A stretch of DNA of 64,000 nucleotides from Sipunculus nudus (lineage: Eukaryota > Annelida > Sipuncula > Golfingiida > Sipunculidae). The DNA lies in contig CM049309.1 of NCBI GenBank assembly GCA_026874595.1, forward strand, positions 29,639,033 to 29,703,032, read 5' to 3'. The notes below the pieces were generated by a model. The model worked only from the letters and a program-made list of their open reading frames with translations, made no database searches and was not told the DNA's origin. Shown in pieces: positions 23,691 to 35,765 of this stretch. Both the position numbers and the translations under genes were made by a program. The first letter of the stretch is position 1; every line of letters begins with the position of its first letter.

Positions 23691-25195
23691 GCTACATTAA
23701 CACAACATGGCATCTTCTGGATTACACCTTGAATTACTTTTTCAAGGAAAGTTTTTGTATATACAGGAGTGGAAACAGCCTTACAATTAAGGAGATACAG
23801 TGAAAACAATAACAACTAGAATACGGGTAGTCGACAAGCGACAACGTGTATCTGCCAGAATCAGAGTGGGACGGGTGAAGTGAGGCATGGATTGAGTGGC
23901 GAGGGGAAATAGAGAGAGTTGTGTTGCATATAAGCATAGACGTCTGCAGAAGAAATGTGTATGTAGGTGGCGCCACCTGCCACAAAATCCAGAAAGTTAT
24001 CCAAGTTGTATACAATTGCAAAATTTAGGGCAGATAAGTCAAACCACTGCCCAGATTTGAGTGATTTTATCCCATGGCAGACAAACAGACAGACGCAGTG
24101 CAAAAATGGTTGCAGGTGGCGCCACCAGTTTTGCGTATGATAAAGAGCTATGTGAGATCTATACAAATGCAAAATTTCAGGAGGATACATCAAACCAGTC
24201 CTGAGATAGAAGCCTGGATGTCTGCAGCCTGAACCTGAAAGTAGGTGGCGCCACCTGCCACAAAATTGAGAGCTATCCAAGATGTATATACATGCAAAAT
24301 TTTAGGCAGATAAGTCAAACCACTGCCAAGATATGAGTGATTTTGTCCCACTGCAGACAAACATACAGACACTGTGCAAAAATGGTTGCAGGTGGAGCCA
24401 CCAGTTTTGCGTATGATAGAGCTATGCGAGATCTATATGCATGCAAAATTTTGGCCCAATAGGTCCAACGGTTCCTGAGATATGAGCTTGGATGTCTGCA
24501 GCGTAAACGTGAGTGTAGGTGGCGCCACCTGTCAAAACAAAGCTATCCAGGATGAATACACAAACAAAATTTCAGGTGGATAAGTCCATTCACTGCAGAG
24601 ATATGAGTGATTTTATCCCAAGACAGATGAACAGATGGATGCTGCGCAAAAATGGTTGCAGGTGGCGCCACCATTTTTTATGTATGTTATAAAGCTATCC
24701 AAGAGCTACATTTGTGCAAAATTTTTTTCCTGATTGGTCAAACAAGTCTGAAGATATGTGGATTAATGTGTCAAAACACACGCACAGATGGAAGCACTGG
24801 AGAGAGGGGAGGTCAGAGGTCAACGCAAAATATTTTAGCACCAGTTGTTTTTGTGACCTGATAATCGTGTAAAGTTTCGGAAAAATCTGTCCAGTGGTCT
24901 CAGAGTTCTATTTCGGAAACAAACTTGGCGGCGGCGGCAGAACCCGGTCAAAAAAAAAGTATCCCCAAAACTTCGTTTTGGCGGATACAATTACAACATA
25001 ACATGTGGTGGGTTGGGTTTTGGGGCGGGGGGGATTGGGGTAGTGATATGAGAATAATTGTACACCAATCACTGCAAGGGATCTCCCCAGTGACTGTAAC
25101 AAATCAGAAACCCTGGCATAGCTGACTTCCAGTGACCTGGAGTGGGACCCTGCATCTGTAATCTGTAATCAAAGCAAATGACTACAATAGAGCCT
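23690..25195 (+). repeat. Interspersed repeat block split by Helitron-like copy H2
   Basis: The flanks 23690-23815 and 24991-25195 together match the uninterrupted block at about 38250-38580 (CATCTTCTGGATTACACCTT, then GGAGATACAGTGAAAACAAT, then AACAAATCAGAAACCCTGGC). The match continues across the insertion, which makes 38370 an empty site for H2. Confidence 0.8.
23816..24990 (-). mobile_element. Non-autonomous Helitron-like element, copy H2
   Basis: In plus-strand view it runs from CTAGAATACGGGTAGTCGAC to GGCGGATACAA, so it is inverted relative to H3. It has the same hairpin, CTAG terminus, A/T target and tandem palindromic interior. The paralogous block at about 38370 reads AATAACAATTACTG without it. 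Confidence 0.85.
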
Positions 25196-25201
25196 CAAGA
25201 A

Positions 25202-26184
25202 AACAAGGGACCCATGGGTCACGGCGCTCAGCTGTTATATATGATAAAAAATATGATTTGGGAAAGAGGCACATGCTTGTTTTGTGTGGTAATAAATATA
25301 AGCTTTATTATGAGTTGTTGGTGTTTAGCTTATGTATGATTTTGATAGTATCTTTGAAGACAGGGAAGAGGATTGATTTCATTTATTTTATTAATAAATG
25401 GAGTGCTATTGTCACACAGATTTTAACTTGGCCATATAACTTATAAGCAGCACATATAATAAAAGAGTTTAACTATTTATTAAAATTTAATAACAAATAT
25501 TGTGCCAATATAATTCTTATTAAAAAAAATAATAAGAAAATCAGATGATTTTTTAAAATAAAATATAACTGAAATGATTATTGAAATAATATTATAGAAT
25601 ATATTCATGAATGCATTCATGAATACATTTTGAAAGTATCGGCACTGGTATTCAAATACTTTCATTTTTACCTGAATTCCCATTCTTATGCAATAAAATT
25701 TTTTAATGCAGTACATATTCATATTCGTATTCAAATACATTTGCAAAGCATTCACACCATGTCTAGTATTTATTCAGTTTTAGCCAAACAAAGATGTTGA
25801 GAATCCAGAATATACAAAATTCACAAATTTAAATTATGATCATAAGTACCCGGTTTTATGGCTTTTATTTATATTAAAAAAAATAAATGTAATATATTCA
25901 CTTTGGACTACTTTCACATCAATCTACACACTAGACACAGTAGGAATCTAGATTAATATTATCAACTGCATCTTTGTCTATCATTAATTTCCTTCATATG
26001 ATCCCTAATGATTAGTAATGAATAATATGATTTATTTTTTTATCATTAAAATTTCACTGAAAAATACCATAGGTGACTGCATGGTGTTATTTTGAATAAC
26101 ATTGACATTGACATTCTATCCATCCATACAAGATTCTTACATCATCAGAAACTGCAAGTTAATTTTCTGTTACTCATCAACTAA
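25202..26184. other. Unassigned intron stretch
   Basis: It begins with a conserved-ends start (AAACAAGGGACCCATGGGTC, then ACGGCGCTCAGCTG) and then becomes AT-rich sequence. Small open frames here have no recognisable domain. The last 13 bases before the LINE are its left target duplication. Confidence 0.6.
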
Positions 26185-26197
26185 CAAATTCCTTTTC

Positions 26198-27598
26198 ATA
26201 ATAGGTAAGTTGTATGAAAATGACAAAACTCCTCCACCATCCGAAAATACCTTACATATAATAGCATGGAACGTACATGGTTTGAAATCTATTTATCAGA
26301 ATCAAGAATTTCAAGAACTTAATTTAAATTATGATATAATAACTTTAACTGAAACTTGGGCAAAAAATGATGATGAATTTTTAAATGAATTTCCAGATTA
26401 TCATGGCTATGCAAATGTTCGTTCTCATATGAAATGTGGAGGAGTGCTTGTCTATATAAGAAAATCATTATTAAAATATGTCAAACATGTGATTACTACT
26501 TATATAGATATGATTGTTGTTATTTTTGATGGTCCAAAACTAGGTTTTGATAGAGATATTTTAATGGTTGCAGTATATATTGCCCCAGAAAACTCTACAT
26601 TTTATAAGTATGTTGAAGTTAAAAATGGTATAACATTTTTAGAAGATATATTAGTAGAACTTTTGACAAGATATGATGATGTGAACTTTATAATATTGGG
26701 GGATCTTAATGCTAGAATGGGTAACTTGAACGACTACTTGGAAGATGATTACTTGGACTGTGTTCAAATAGATGCATACAATAGTGACTCTTTTAATTTA
26801 CCTAGAAAATCAAAGGATGATACAATAAATAAATGGGGATATTCACTACAGCAACTATGCATAAGTTTAAATGTATATGTTTTAAATGGCAGAGTGCAAC
26901 CTGACTATGAAGGAGAACTAACTTACATGTCAACACAAGGTAAATCATTAATAGATTATATTATCACTAGCTCTGATATTTTTGATAACTTTAAAACATT
27001 TGAGGTCTTAAATGAAGACTTTTCAGACCATTTTCCAATAACAACTAAATTTAAAATTGAAAATAGAATAAATTTGGGTGAAAATAAGGATAGATATGAA
27101 GACTGGATTCAGTACCGGAGAAAAAATGATAATATATATGATGTCTTCAATGACAATGAGGTAACTCACAAAATCACAAATTTGGAATTTATTTTAATGA
27201 CAGACACAGAAAGTGGAGCAGTTCACTTGAAAAACTTAATTCTTTACATAGCTCAAAAAACATTTGTAAAAATGGAAAAGATGAATAATAAGAAAAAATC
27301 TCAACCAGAATGGTGGAATATTACTTGCTCAAGGCTAAAAAGGAGAAAATATGAAGCTTTAAATAAATTTAGATGTACAAATAATAATTTAGATTTCATT
27401 ATATATAAACAAATAAAAGCCAAATTTAAAGCAGAATGTACCAGACTTCAAAAGGAAATAGCCAAAAGAAAGTTTGAACAATTAACTTCTTGCTCTACAG
27501 CCAATGAAATCTTTAGAAAAATGAAAACTCGCAAAAGAAAGAAGGTAAACAATAATATAACTGGAGAAGAATGGATAACATTTTTTTTAAAATTATAA
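26198..27598 (+). pseudogene. LINE ORF, APE endonuclease part
   Basis: The frame enters from the 5' truncation point; the open frame upstream of 26198 is host intron. It shows AWNVHGLKS, the TETW motif (ITLTETWAKN), GDLNARMG and SDHFPITTKF, the standard apurinic-endonuclease signatures, then a basic linker. The frame is lost at a T-run near 27580. Confidence 0.92.
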
Positions 27599-27631
27599 AC
27601 AGATAATGTAAGTAATATAAATATTAGTTAT

Positions 27632-27961
27632 ATGACTGAGATGAATAAATATGAATATTATGAACAGGTAGATGATAATATTTTTGACATGGAAGTAAAT
27701 TATAATATAAATCAAACTGAAATATCAAGACAAGTATCTGTACTACAAAATGGTAAAACACCTGGACCTGATGGTATCTCTGTAGAATTATTAAAAGAAA
27801 ATAAGGTTATTTTAGTACCACTATTAGAAAAATTATTTAATCAAGTCTTCTCATGTGGGCAATTTCCCGACGAATGGTCTAAAGCAATTTTATTTCCTTT
27901 GCATAAGAATGGAAATATAAATGACCCAAATAACTACAGAGGCATAGCTTTTTTACAGTAG
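27632..27961 (+). pseudogene. LINE ORF, start of reverse transcriptase
   Basis: It contains LQNGKTPGPDGISVELLKEN and DEWSKAILFPLHKNG then NNYRGIAFL, the first conserved reverse-transcriptase blocks. It ends in a frameshift at a T-run near 27950. Confidence 0.9.
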
Positions 27962-28239
27962 GTAAATTATTTACCAAAATTTTGAACGAAAGATTAATGT
28001 TATGGGCTGAAAATCACAATAGATTTCTGGAAGAACAAGCTGGTTACAGAAGAAATTATAGTACAATAGATAATATGTTTACTTTAATGGCTTTAACCGA
28101 ATCATATTTGTCAAAGAAAAAAGGTAGATTTTATGCTATATTTATAGATTTTTCTAAAGCTTTTGACTCGATACAACATCAATTACTATTTCATGTTTTG
28201 CATAAAATTGGAATAGAGGGAAAACATACAACATCTTGA
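27962..28239 (+). pseudogene. LINE ORF, reverse transcriptase middle
   Basis: It reads EEQAGYRRNYSTIDNMF and FYAIFIDFSKAFDSIQHQLL, including the first catalytic aspartate block. The frame is lost near 28225. Confidence 0.9.
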
Positions 28240-28936
28240 AATCTATGTATTCAAAGTTAAAATCTTGTGTACTGACTGAAAATGGTTTAACAGATTATTT
28301 TTCATGCACCACAGGAACTAGGCAGGGCTGCATGATCAGCCCTCTATTGTTTACATTCTTTATGAATGAATTGTATTTTATATTGCATTCTGAAGAAGAA
28401 GGTATATTTATTAGTTCAGAAACCAGATCACTTTCAATGCTTTTGTTTGCAGACGATGTTGTATGTTTCACGGATACAGTTGGCCGGTTACAAATGCAAA
28501 TTAATAAATTAGAAACTTTCTGTGACTTATATGGAATGAAAGTTAATATGAACAAAACAAAAATTCTTGTGTTTAGAAATGGTGGTGTTTTGAGAAGATC
28601 TGAAAAATGGTATTATAAAGGAAAGCCAATTGATGTAGTTAGTAGTTATAAATATTTAGGAGGACTTTTCACAAGTTTTCTAAAATGGTCAAAAATGAAA
28701 GAACACTTAGGAATTTAAGCAAATAAAGCTGTTATTATGATTAAACAATTTATAAGTAGGTATAAACATTAAACAATTGATCAATCTCTCTTTCTTTTTG
28801 ATCGGATGGTGCTACCAATTTTATGCTATGGTAGTGAACTATGGGGCCATGAAAGTTGTGATAATATTGAATCAGTACAAAATTAATTTTGCAAGTATAT
28901 TCTAAAGATTAATTATTCATCACCAACAGCTGCGGC
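28230..28936 (+). pseudogene. LINE ORF, reverse transcriptase active site
   Basis: It contains TTGTRQGCMISPLLFTFFMN, the FADDVVCF form of the YADD active-site box, and YKYLGGLF. In-frame stops follow at about 28718, 28770 and 28883 before the hAT insertion. Confidence 0.9.
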
Positions 28937-28941
28937 ACTTG

Positions 28942-29673
28942 CTGGGCTCGCGCTAGCCGCTCGCCACGTCGCCAAATGCGAGTAATTTGTTTAAAATGCG
29001 AGGAAACTTTTTGCAGAAATCGCCACGGTGGCGATTAAAAAATAATACACAAATCCCCATGAAAATCTGGTTGAAATACTCTCTTAAATATACCATCGAT
29101 TAATCCGTGATCGTGTTTGTTTAAAACTGTCAAAAAGTCGGAGAATCCGCAAAAAATTTAAGGAGAATATTTGGAGTTGTTCAACATTGCGTGAACAACC
29201 ATAAAAATTCTCCGGCTCTCCGAGAATTCTCTGGCAGATGCCCTTTATTCTTATAAAACAAAAACTAACTCTGCTCTGATTGGTCGATAGTTGAGCATGG
29301 AACTTAACGCTCATTGGACAGAAGGTAAATTTCGCTGATCATCTGTGAGTTGTGACACGGTTTACGTATCAATATATAACAATATTACAGCGATTGATTT
29401 CACACACCGTAATAAATAAAGCGTACTGGGTAATGTGTTTTCTTTATTAAAGTGTAATTAGCCGGCATCTATCAAATATTTTCGTCAGTGGTTAATATAT
29501 ACGGCCTTATAGTCTTGTAACACCCACGGCTATGGTCGGCGAAATATATGCTATCCTTGAACGGACATGTTCTTAAACTTTTAAAGATCGTTTCGCATGT
29601 TCCCGCGCGCGTACGTCTGACAGCATGATGTATCATTGTATGGACATATAACTTGAAACGTGAGGAAGTAGTT
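28942..29673 (+). other. hAT-B left non-coding region
   Basis: It holds the left inverted repeat and subterminal dyads. The region 29340-29660 is a plausible promoter area for the transposase, but no certain TATA box was assigned. Confidence 0.5.
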
Positions 29674-29987
29674 ATGTCGGTAAAAATAACAAAATTCTTA
29701 ACACGTGCTGACACAGGACGGCCGTCGTCTGAACACGTGAATGATGCCACAGATCAGACCGATCAAACTGAAATGGTCCCCAAAAAGAAATGTCGGTACG
29801 ACCGAAATAAAAATAGATCTATTGTTCAAACATGGTTTATGACGTTTAGGTGGCTGGACTGTCGGGAAGGGATGTTTTTTTGCAAAAACTGTATTGCCAA
29901 CAAAAAGCAGAATACATTCACCAAAGGAAAGCAAGGCATTCCAAAGAAAGATGACTTCCGAAAACACGAAAAAACACTGGATCACAA
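29674..29987 (+). CDS. hAT-B transposase exon 1, N-terminal zinc finger
   Basis: The ATG at 29674 (MSVKITKFLTRADTGRP) was taken as the start. The exon ends CACAA before GTAAGA, phase 2. It contains WLDCREGMFFCKNCIANKKQ and DFRKHEKTLDHK, a TTF-type zinc-finger pattern as in KIAA1586/ZNF862-like hAT-derived proteins. Confidence 0.82.
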
Positions 29988-30429
29988 GTAAGAATTTAGA
30001 TCGCACCTTTAGATCAAAGTCGCAGATGTATTCCCGTATATAAACTTATAGAAGAAATCTACTCTATACTCTAGTTTGTTCCACTGTCATTAGGATAAAT
30101 ACGTTTTTAAATACTGTCTTCTCAGATACCAAATGAAATTTATTGCTTAAAATCTTAACAATATAGCAAGGTATGTGCTTGGTTCTCCTTTGCCTTTGCC
30201 AGGCTTTGGGTAATGGTGTAGAATAGCAGGTTCACCCTTCAGTGGGACAGACTAGTCTAACATTCAGTATAGACTTGTCTAATTTATAATTATTTTACCT
30301 TTTCAAAAGAGCACAAAAAATTGAAATTATTTATCATTTGTTCATTCAGTTTTTGTAAGATAGATTATGATCTGATAAATTATGAATATGAGACAATAAC
30401 TAATAGACCTTGATTTCTCAACTCAGTGT

Positions 30430-30432
<3 letters not shown>

Positions 30433-30468
<36 letters not shown>
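30433..30468. repeat. TA microsatellite in hAT-B intron 1
   Basis: About 36 bases of AT repeat lie inside the first transposase intron. Confidence 0.97.
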
Positions 30469-30470
<2 letters not shown>

Positions 30471-30522
30471 TAGTTAATAGCTTTTTATTGAATTTTATAA
30501 AAAAAAATTCTTTCCCCACCAG

Positions 30523-30694
30523 GATGGCCACTAATGCGGCTTCACTGCGAAGGGACATGCAGTTTTCCACCAAGAAAGCTTACACAACTGCACATGACAC
30601 TATTCTGTGTCAGACGAGGACAGTGTTAACAATGGCCAAGTGTGCGATCCCAACATCCCTAAATTCGAACCTCATTGAGATGCAGGTTGAGAAT
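30523..30694 (+). CDS. hAT-B transposase exon 2
   Basis: The acceptor is CCCCACCAG and the donor GAGAAT before GTAAGT. The 172-nt exon completes the codon from exon 1 and reads MATNAASLRRDMQFSTKKAY, then a helical segment ending IEMQVEN. No domain is recognised, but phase and position fit. Confidence 0.75.
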
Positions 30695-31295
30695 GTAAGT
30701 AGCAATACTCTGTATAATTAGCATAATCTTTTAAGTTCACTGGGCAGATCAACTGTCCATTGAATATACCTGACCAGGAACATATACTTTCATTTTTTTT
30801 TCTTTATGTGTTCATGCTCATTCATGGAACATTCAAACAACAATCAAAGGTAAATCTTGTTAAAAGAGGTTTTACTCATTTTCAACTTTTTAAATTATCA
30901 AGTATGTACAAATTATTGAGGTCGAGTTAATTGCCTATCAGCATTCATGAACAATTGTGGAAATGCTCAGTTATTAGTCAGTATATTTAGCGTATCAGAA
31001 TACCATATTTGATTTTGTTTTTAAATTAATGATGAACTGAATGTACCAGTTTCTATGAGGTTTTTATTCAGTTGAATCATCAAGTTTATACTGTCAAGAT
31101 ATTTATGTAGTCTTTTTTAAAATGAAATGATCATTCATATTCCATTCACAGACTAAACCAAGAAAAATTTCATTTTCATTTGGTGTAAAAGATGTATGTA
31201 AGGACATATGTTGGAATCTGGAATTTATTATCATGTTTAAATTATGTAATACTGATGCGTAATCATTGAATCTGTTGCTTGTATACAATTTTCAG

Positions 31296-31735
31296 GGCTG
31301 CACATCTTTGAAACTTCTGCAGAATGAGAAGACTGATGATGGCCCAGATTCTCAGGACAAGACCTGCAACAGCATGTACAGTCACCATACCAGCATTGAT
31401 GAAATCTACAAATGTTTATCACAAGTGGTTAAGAATGAAAAGGCCCTTGAGTTTCAAGATTCTCCCTGCAAGTACTATTCCCTAGAGGCTGATGAGGGGA
31501 CTGACATATCAAACAAATCTATTCTGATAGTTTTTAAACGCTATGTAAACAACAGAGGGGATTTAACCACAGAGTTTCTATCTGTGAAAGAACTGCAAGC
31601 TACAAATTCTGAGACAATTTTTATTGCTCTAGAGCAAGTCATTTGTGAAGGTGGTTTAGACGAAACCAACATGGTTGGACTAGCTACAGATGGTGCAGCT
31701 GTCATGACGGGCATACACAGTGGTGTTGCAACAAG
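31296..31735 (+). CDS. hAT-B transposase exon 3, start of catalytic domain
   Basis: The acceptor is ACAATTTTCAG and the donor ACAAG before GTATTG, 440 nt. It contains YYSLEADEGTDISNKSI with the first putative catalytic aspartate and GLATDGAAVMTGIHSGVATR with the second. Confidence 0.88.
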
Positions 31736-32585
31736 GTATTGCACTGATTAAAAATTTTAAATGGCTTTTCTAACTTGAGGAAATAAGTTTTAGCTCAGCT
31801 GACTCCTGAATTATAGAGTATCCTCCATAATACCTCACATTGGTATTTAGGTCAACATGACCAAATCTGCAGAATATACCGGCTAAAATACAGTATTCCA
31901 AGTTCATGATTTACAAATTTATCATCAAGAACTATCAGTGTGAACTTGGGTAATTTCGAACATGGCACATGCCATATTCATATACTGGGGCTGTTGAAAT
32001 CTAATTGCATATGCAGCCACCACATGCAGCCATATATATTACCAAGTTGTCAGCTGAGCATCATTACCAATTGGTCAGTTGTTTTATTTGGAATGTATTT
32101 TAACTTTTATTTCAGTTTCAGATTTTCCTCCCATAACCTGCAGTCGCCAACTTTAAGAGTTTGTTTAGATTTGACAGCTTGTGTAATCATACCTAAGTAT
32201 TTATTTAACCTAAATACATATGGTGCACAGAATAAACAAATCACACAGATTCTTAAGATTTATTAAGAATGGATTATAAATTGAAAAAATATAATTGCAT
32301 TCCATGTTTTACATGTTCTCTTATAAGACTTGGTGACTTAAGTGACAAGTAACCTGACACATTTTCCCTCTTCTTTGAATCAAGTTATTTCTGTAGCAGC
32401 AACAAAGCTCTTGGTTATGACAAAATCTTACCTTCCATTTGATGACATCATTCCTGCAATCTACAGGCCACAAATCATTGACAGGAACTAAGTTTATTTG
32501 ACATTCCTTACCTATGTCAGAATCAGTTGAAAAAAATGGCCAAAGGGCTACTTGAATAATGACTCCAGTATTTATTTTTTAATAG

Positions 32586-33834
32586 GTTCAAGGAGAAAAT
32601 TGGACACCTCCTGACTAGTCACTGCATGGCTCACCGTTTACAACTTGCAAGTGAAAAGGCAGCAAAATGTGTGCCCTTGATACAGAAGTACATAAACACA
32701 CTAAATAGCCTAGCAAAAGCACTAAAGTTCTCCCCCAAACTGTGCAGGGCATTGGAAGATGCAAAAGATATTATTGGTGAGGCAGCCACCAAGATCTACC
32801 AAGTATTTTTCACCAGGTGGCTGTCATTCTCAGATTCAGTGCAAGCCTTGAGTGGATGTATACCTTCAGTTCTCGCTTGTCTCCAGGTTTGTGCTGTCGA
32901 TCGTAATGTCCAGGGTAGAGCAGTCCTCAATGGTGTTCTTAAACAAATGGCCACATATTCATTTGTTGCAATGACCCACTTCTTAGCAGATGCTGTAGGA
33001 CTCCTAGCCATACTTAGTAAACAGATGCAGCTTGATTCTACCAACTTTCTGTACCTGTCCAAACATGTGAAGAACACAAAGATAGCAATCTCAGTGCTGC
33101 TTACCACTGACGGGCCTTACACATCAGAAATTATGAAACAACTGCCCAAAGTTCCAGATGGCAGTGGATGGTCAAATTTCAAAGGAAATGACAAAAAAGA
33201 CACTGAAAAGGAAAGGCAAAAATATACTGAAGCATAGAATCCTTTCATGAAAAGATCACCACCAGGCTTGACATTGCTTTTCCAGAGCATGATATGATGG
33301 CCCATTTCAGATGTTTTGATCTCCATGACACATTAGATGATAACTTAAGGAAGGATCATTTAGAACAACTGTTATCATTTTATAGGGATAGACATAACAT
33401 GGTAGACCCAACCCAGTCTAGAATGGAGTGGCTTTCTCTACAGCCATATGTACATTCAAGCAAGGCAACTATGGAGGAATAAATTGTTGCCCGAGAAGGA
33501 AGTCTTTCCAAATATGTTCAAACTGGCTAGTCTTGGCCTCACTTTGCCTGTCACATCTGTGAGCTGTGAAAGAGGGATAAGCACATACAACCATATCAAG
33601 AATGACAACAGGAACTGCCTGAGTATTGGTTCCATGAATGACTTGATGACTCTTAATTTGGACTCAAAGCCTCTAAAAGAGTTTAACTTTGAAAGTGCAT
33701 TCAATGCCTGGATCACTATGAAGGACAGGAGAGGCTTTGTAGATTTGAATAAGAGGGCTCTAAAACAGTCTCAGGCCAACACTTCTACCAAGGATATGGG
33801 AGAACCTCTTGACCTTTCAGTATCAGATCCTTAA
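32586..33834 (+). pseudogene. hAT-B transposase exon 4, with two compensating frameshifts
   Basis: The acceptor is TTTTTAATAG. The frame runs from FKEKIGHLLTSHCMAHRLQL to a stop at 33235. Similarity continues in another frame from about 33238 to 33450, then returns to the first frame. That frame carries TLPVTSVSCERGISTYNHIK, with the putative catalytic glutamate, and ends at 33834. The total exon length is a multiple of three in the original frame, so the two indels compensate. They are either decay or local base errors in the assembly. Confidence 0.82.
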
Positions 33835-35071
33835 TAAGTCAGTGTGACATCACTTCCCAGAGGGGACAGTGTGATTCTCAGGTGTTGGACTGAGGCTGTT
33901 TTATATATGTGCACTAATCTTATGACATTATTGCTTCAAAGTCATTTAATCACACATAGGGCTTATTATGGCTTCCAGTACTGTAACAGAATGTATTACT
34001 ATAAGAATTACTACTGATTTCCTATTACTACTAACCATTATTATAATGGTGTCATGAAAAGCTTTAAATGCCATGGCTATTGTTAGTTTAAATTTCCTCC
34101 TATTTTGGTATTACTGACTACACAAAGATTAAAATACTATAAGAAGAACAAACTTTATTATAGGAGTATGTTTTTCATGTTAGCTCGAATGAATACTGCC
34201 AAAGACCTGTAGTTTGACTGCAGGGCTTCTTTATTTAAACAGGATATATATTGTTGTATAATAACCTGTGTTACCACTAGTGTCCACATCTTTGGATAAC
34301 TGCTGGGCAATTATACATACTTCAGTCAATAAACATGGTTATCCAGTATGCTTTATTCATTACAGTGGGTGAAATGTGTAATGGGTAATGTACCTTGTCC
34401 AATGAGCAACTGGCTAAATTCCTATGCCAAACCTTTGACCAATCATAGCAGAGTTCGTTTTTGTTCACTAGAATCAATGTTGGTCCTTTTGAGTTAAATC
34501 TTTTACCAGACCTAGGTGAGTTGAATTACAAATGTTACAATCCATGGTAGGTTAATTTCACAAGAACAAAATAAGAACCTGCGAATGTTTTCAGACATGA
34601 CTTCCTTAAATACTGATAAGCTATGTGCACGGATGGCAACAGGCCGTCCACCTTTAATTATCAGGTTTGATGGGCCATCTTATTAATTTAGTGGCTATGC
34701 TATAGATACCCCTATTGGAGTAAAGCAGTCGGTGACTAAATTAAGACCTCATCAGTATTGCTGCTAGTTTTCACACCATAGTAAACCCATGGGCTAGTAA
34801 TAGTAATTAATAGTAATAACAATTTATTATCCTCTTACTACTACTATTGTTCATAATTTATCATTTTTTTTTCTGTTACTGCCTACTACTCTTTAAATGT
34901 TTTGGAATGACTGCCTATTGCTATGATCTATAATATGTAATGTATTAATCAGCTTAGAAGATTAATTCATTAAACGTTTCCTGTGGCTAACCAAAGTGAG
35001 CTGTGGCTAATGATTTTCCAACCTAATTAGCCACAGTGGCTAACAAGTTTCTATGGCCAGCGCTAGCCCAG
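33835..35071 (+). other. hAT-B right non-coding region
   Basis: It is AT-rich, with repeated GTGGCTAA motifs in the last 120 bases, including the dyad TTAGCCACAGTGGCTAA, then the right inverted repeat. No coding sequence is seen. Confidence 0.65.
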
Positions 35072-35765
35072 ACTTGGTGAATGTGGAAGACTGCCTTTGA
35101 AAATTCATTATGTATTTAGATGTATTAAGTATTGGACAAAAATATTAAAAATGACACCAAACAGATATCCCAAACAATTATATTATAAGCTATATCGTCT
35201 AGACGAACTTGGAAGGAAAACTTGGGCAACAAAAATTAAAAATCTACTTTTTTCACTTGGCTTCGGTTATATTTGGATATTTCATGACTTAGGGGATACA
35301 CAACTGTTTCTGTTACAGTTGCATCAAAGGTTAAAGGATATTTATTCCCAAGATTGGTCAAACAATATCTCAAGAAACAAACGTTTAGAAACATATTCAG
35401 TGTTTAAATCATTATTAACCATGGAAATGTATTTGAAAGTTGTTATGAATATTAACTACAAGACCAGTTTAGCCAAATTAAGATGTTCCTCTCATAATCT
35501 GCAAATTGAAAAAGGAAGACATGATAAGATACACTGGACAGAGAGAAATTGTCCCTTCTGTTTAAATCATGGTGAAGCTTTAGTTGAAACAGAATATCAT
35601 TTTATGATGAAGTGTCCACTATATAATGATTTGAGAATTAAATACCTTTTTAAGCATGGGAAAATATCTTTTGTATCACTTATGACAAATAAAAACCCAG
35701 CAGTCATTAATAATTTAGCAGCTTTTGTATATCATGCTTTTAAAAGAAGAAATGATCAAATATAA
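35072..35765 (+). pseudogene. LINE ORF, C-terminal part
   Basis: This is the continuation on the far side of the hAT element. It is open for about 225 codons and ends with a Cys/His motif (NCPFCLNHGEALVE, then YHFMMKCPLYNDLR) typical of the C-terminus of such LINE proteins. The stop is at 35763. Confidence 0.9.

Larger units (their letters stand above)
29988..32585 (+). other. Three introns of the hAT-B transposase
   Basis: The introns are 29988-30522, 30695-31295 and 31736-32585, all GT..AG. The first has a TA microsatellite (30433-30468). The third holds the only reversed end of the conserved-ends family (TTTTAGCTCAGCTGAC at about 31787). Confidence 0.75.
28942..35071 (+). mobile_element. 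Second hAT-like transposon (hAT-B) inserted in the LINE
   Basis: The ends are CTGGGCTCGCGCTAGCC (left) and, reversed, CTGGGCTAGCGCTGGCC (right), 15 of 17 identical. The 5-bp sequence ACTTG at 28937-28941 and 35072-35076 is the target duplication, and removing the element plus one copy rejoins the LINE frame exactly. Subterminal dyads CGCCACGGTGGCG (left) and AGCCACAGTGGCT (right) occur. The length is 6.13 kb. A 5-bp duplication is shorter than the usual 8 bp of hAT elements, although some hAT subgroups are reported with shorter ones. Confidence 0.88.

Noticed and set aside
25258-25755. Small frames in AT-rich sequence before the LINE
   Set aside because: Composition alone explains them; no domain or splice context was found.
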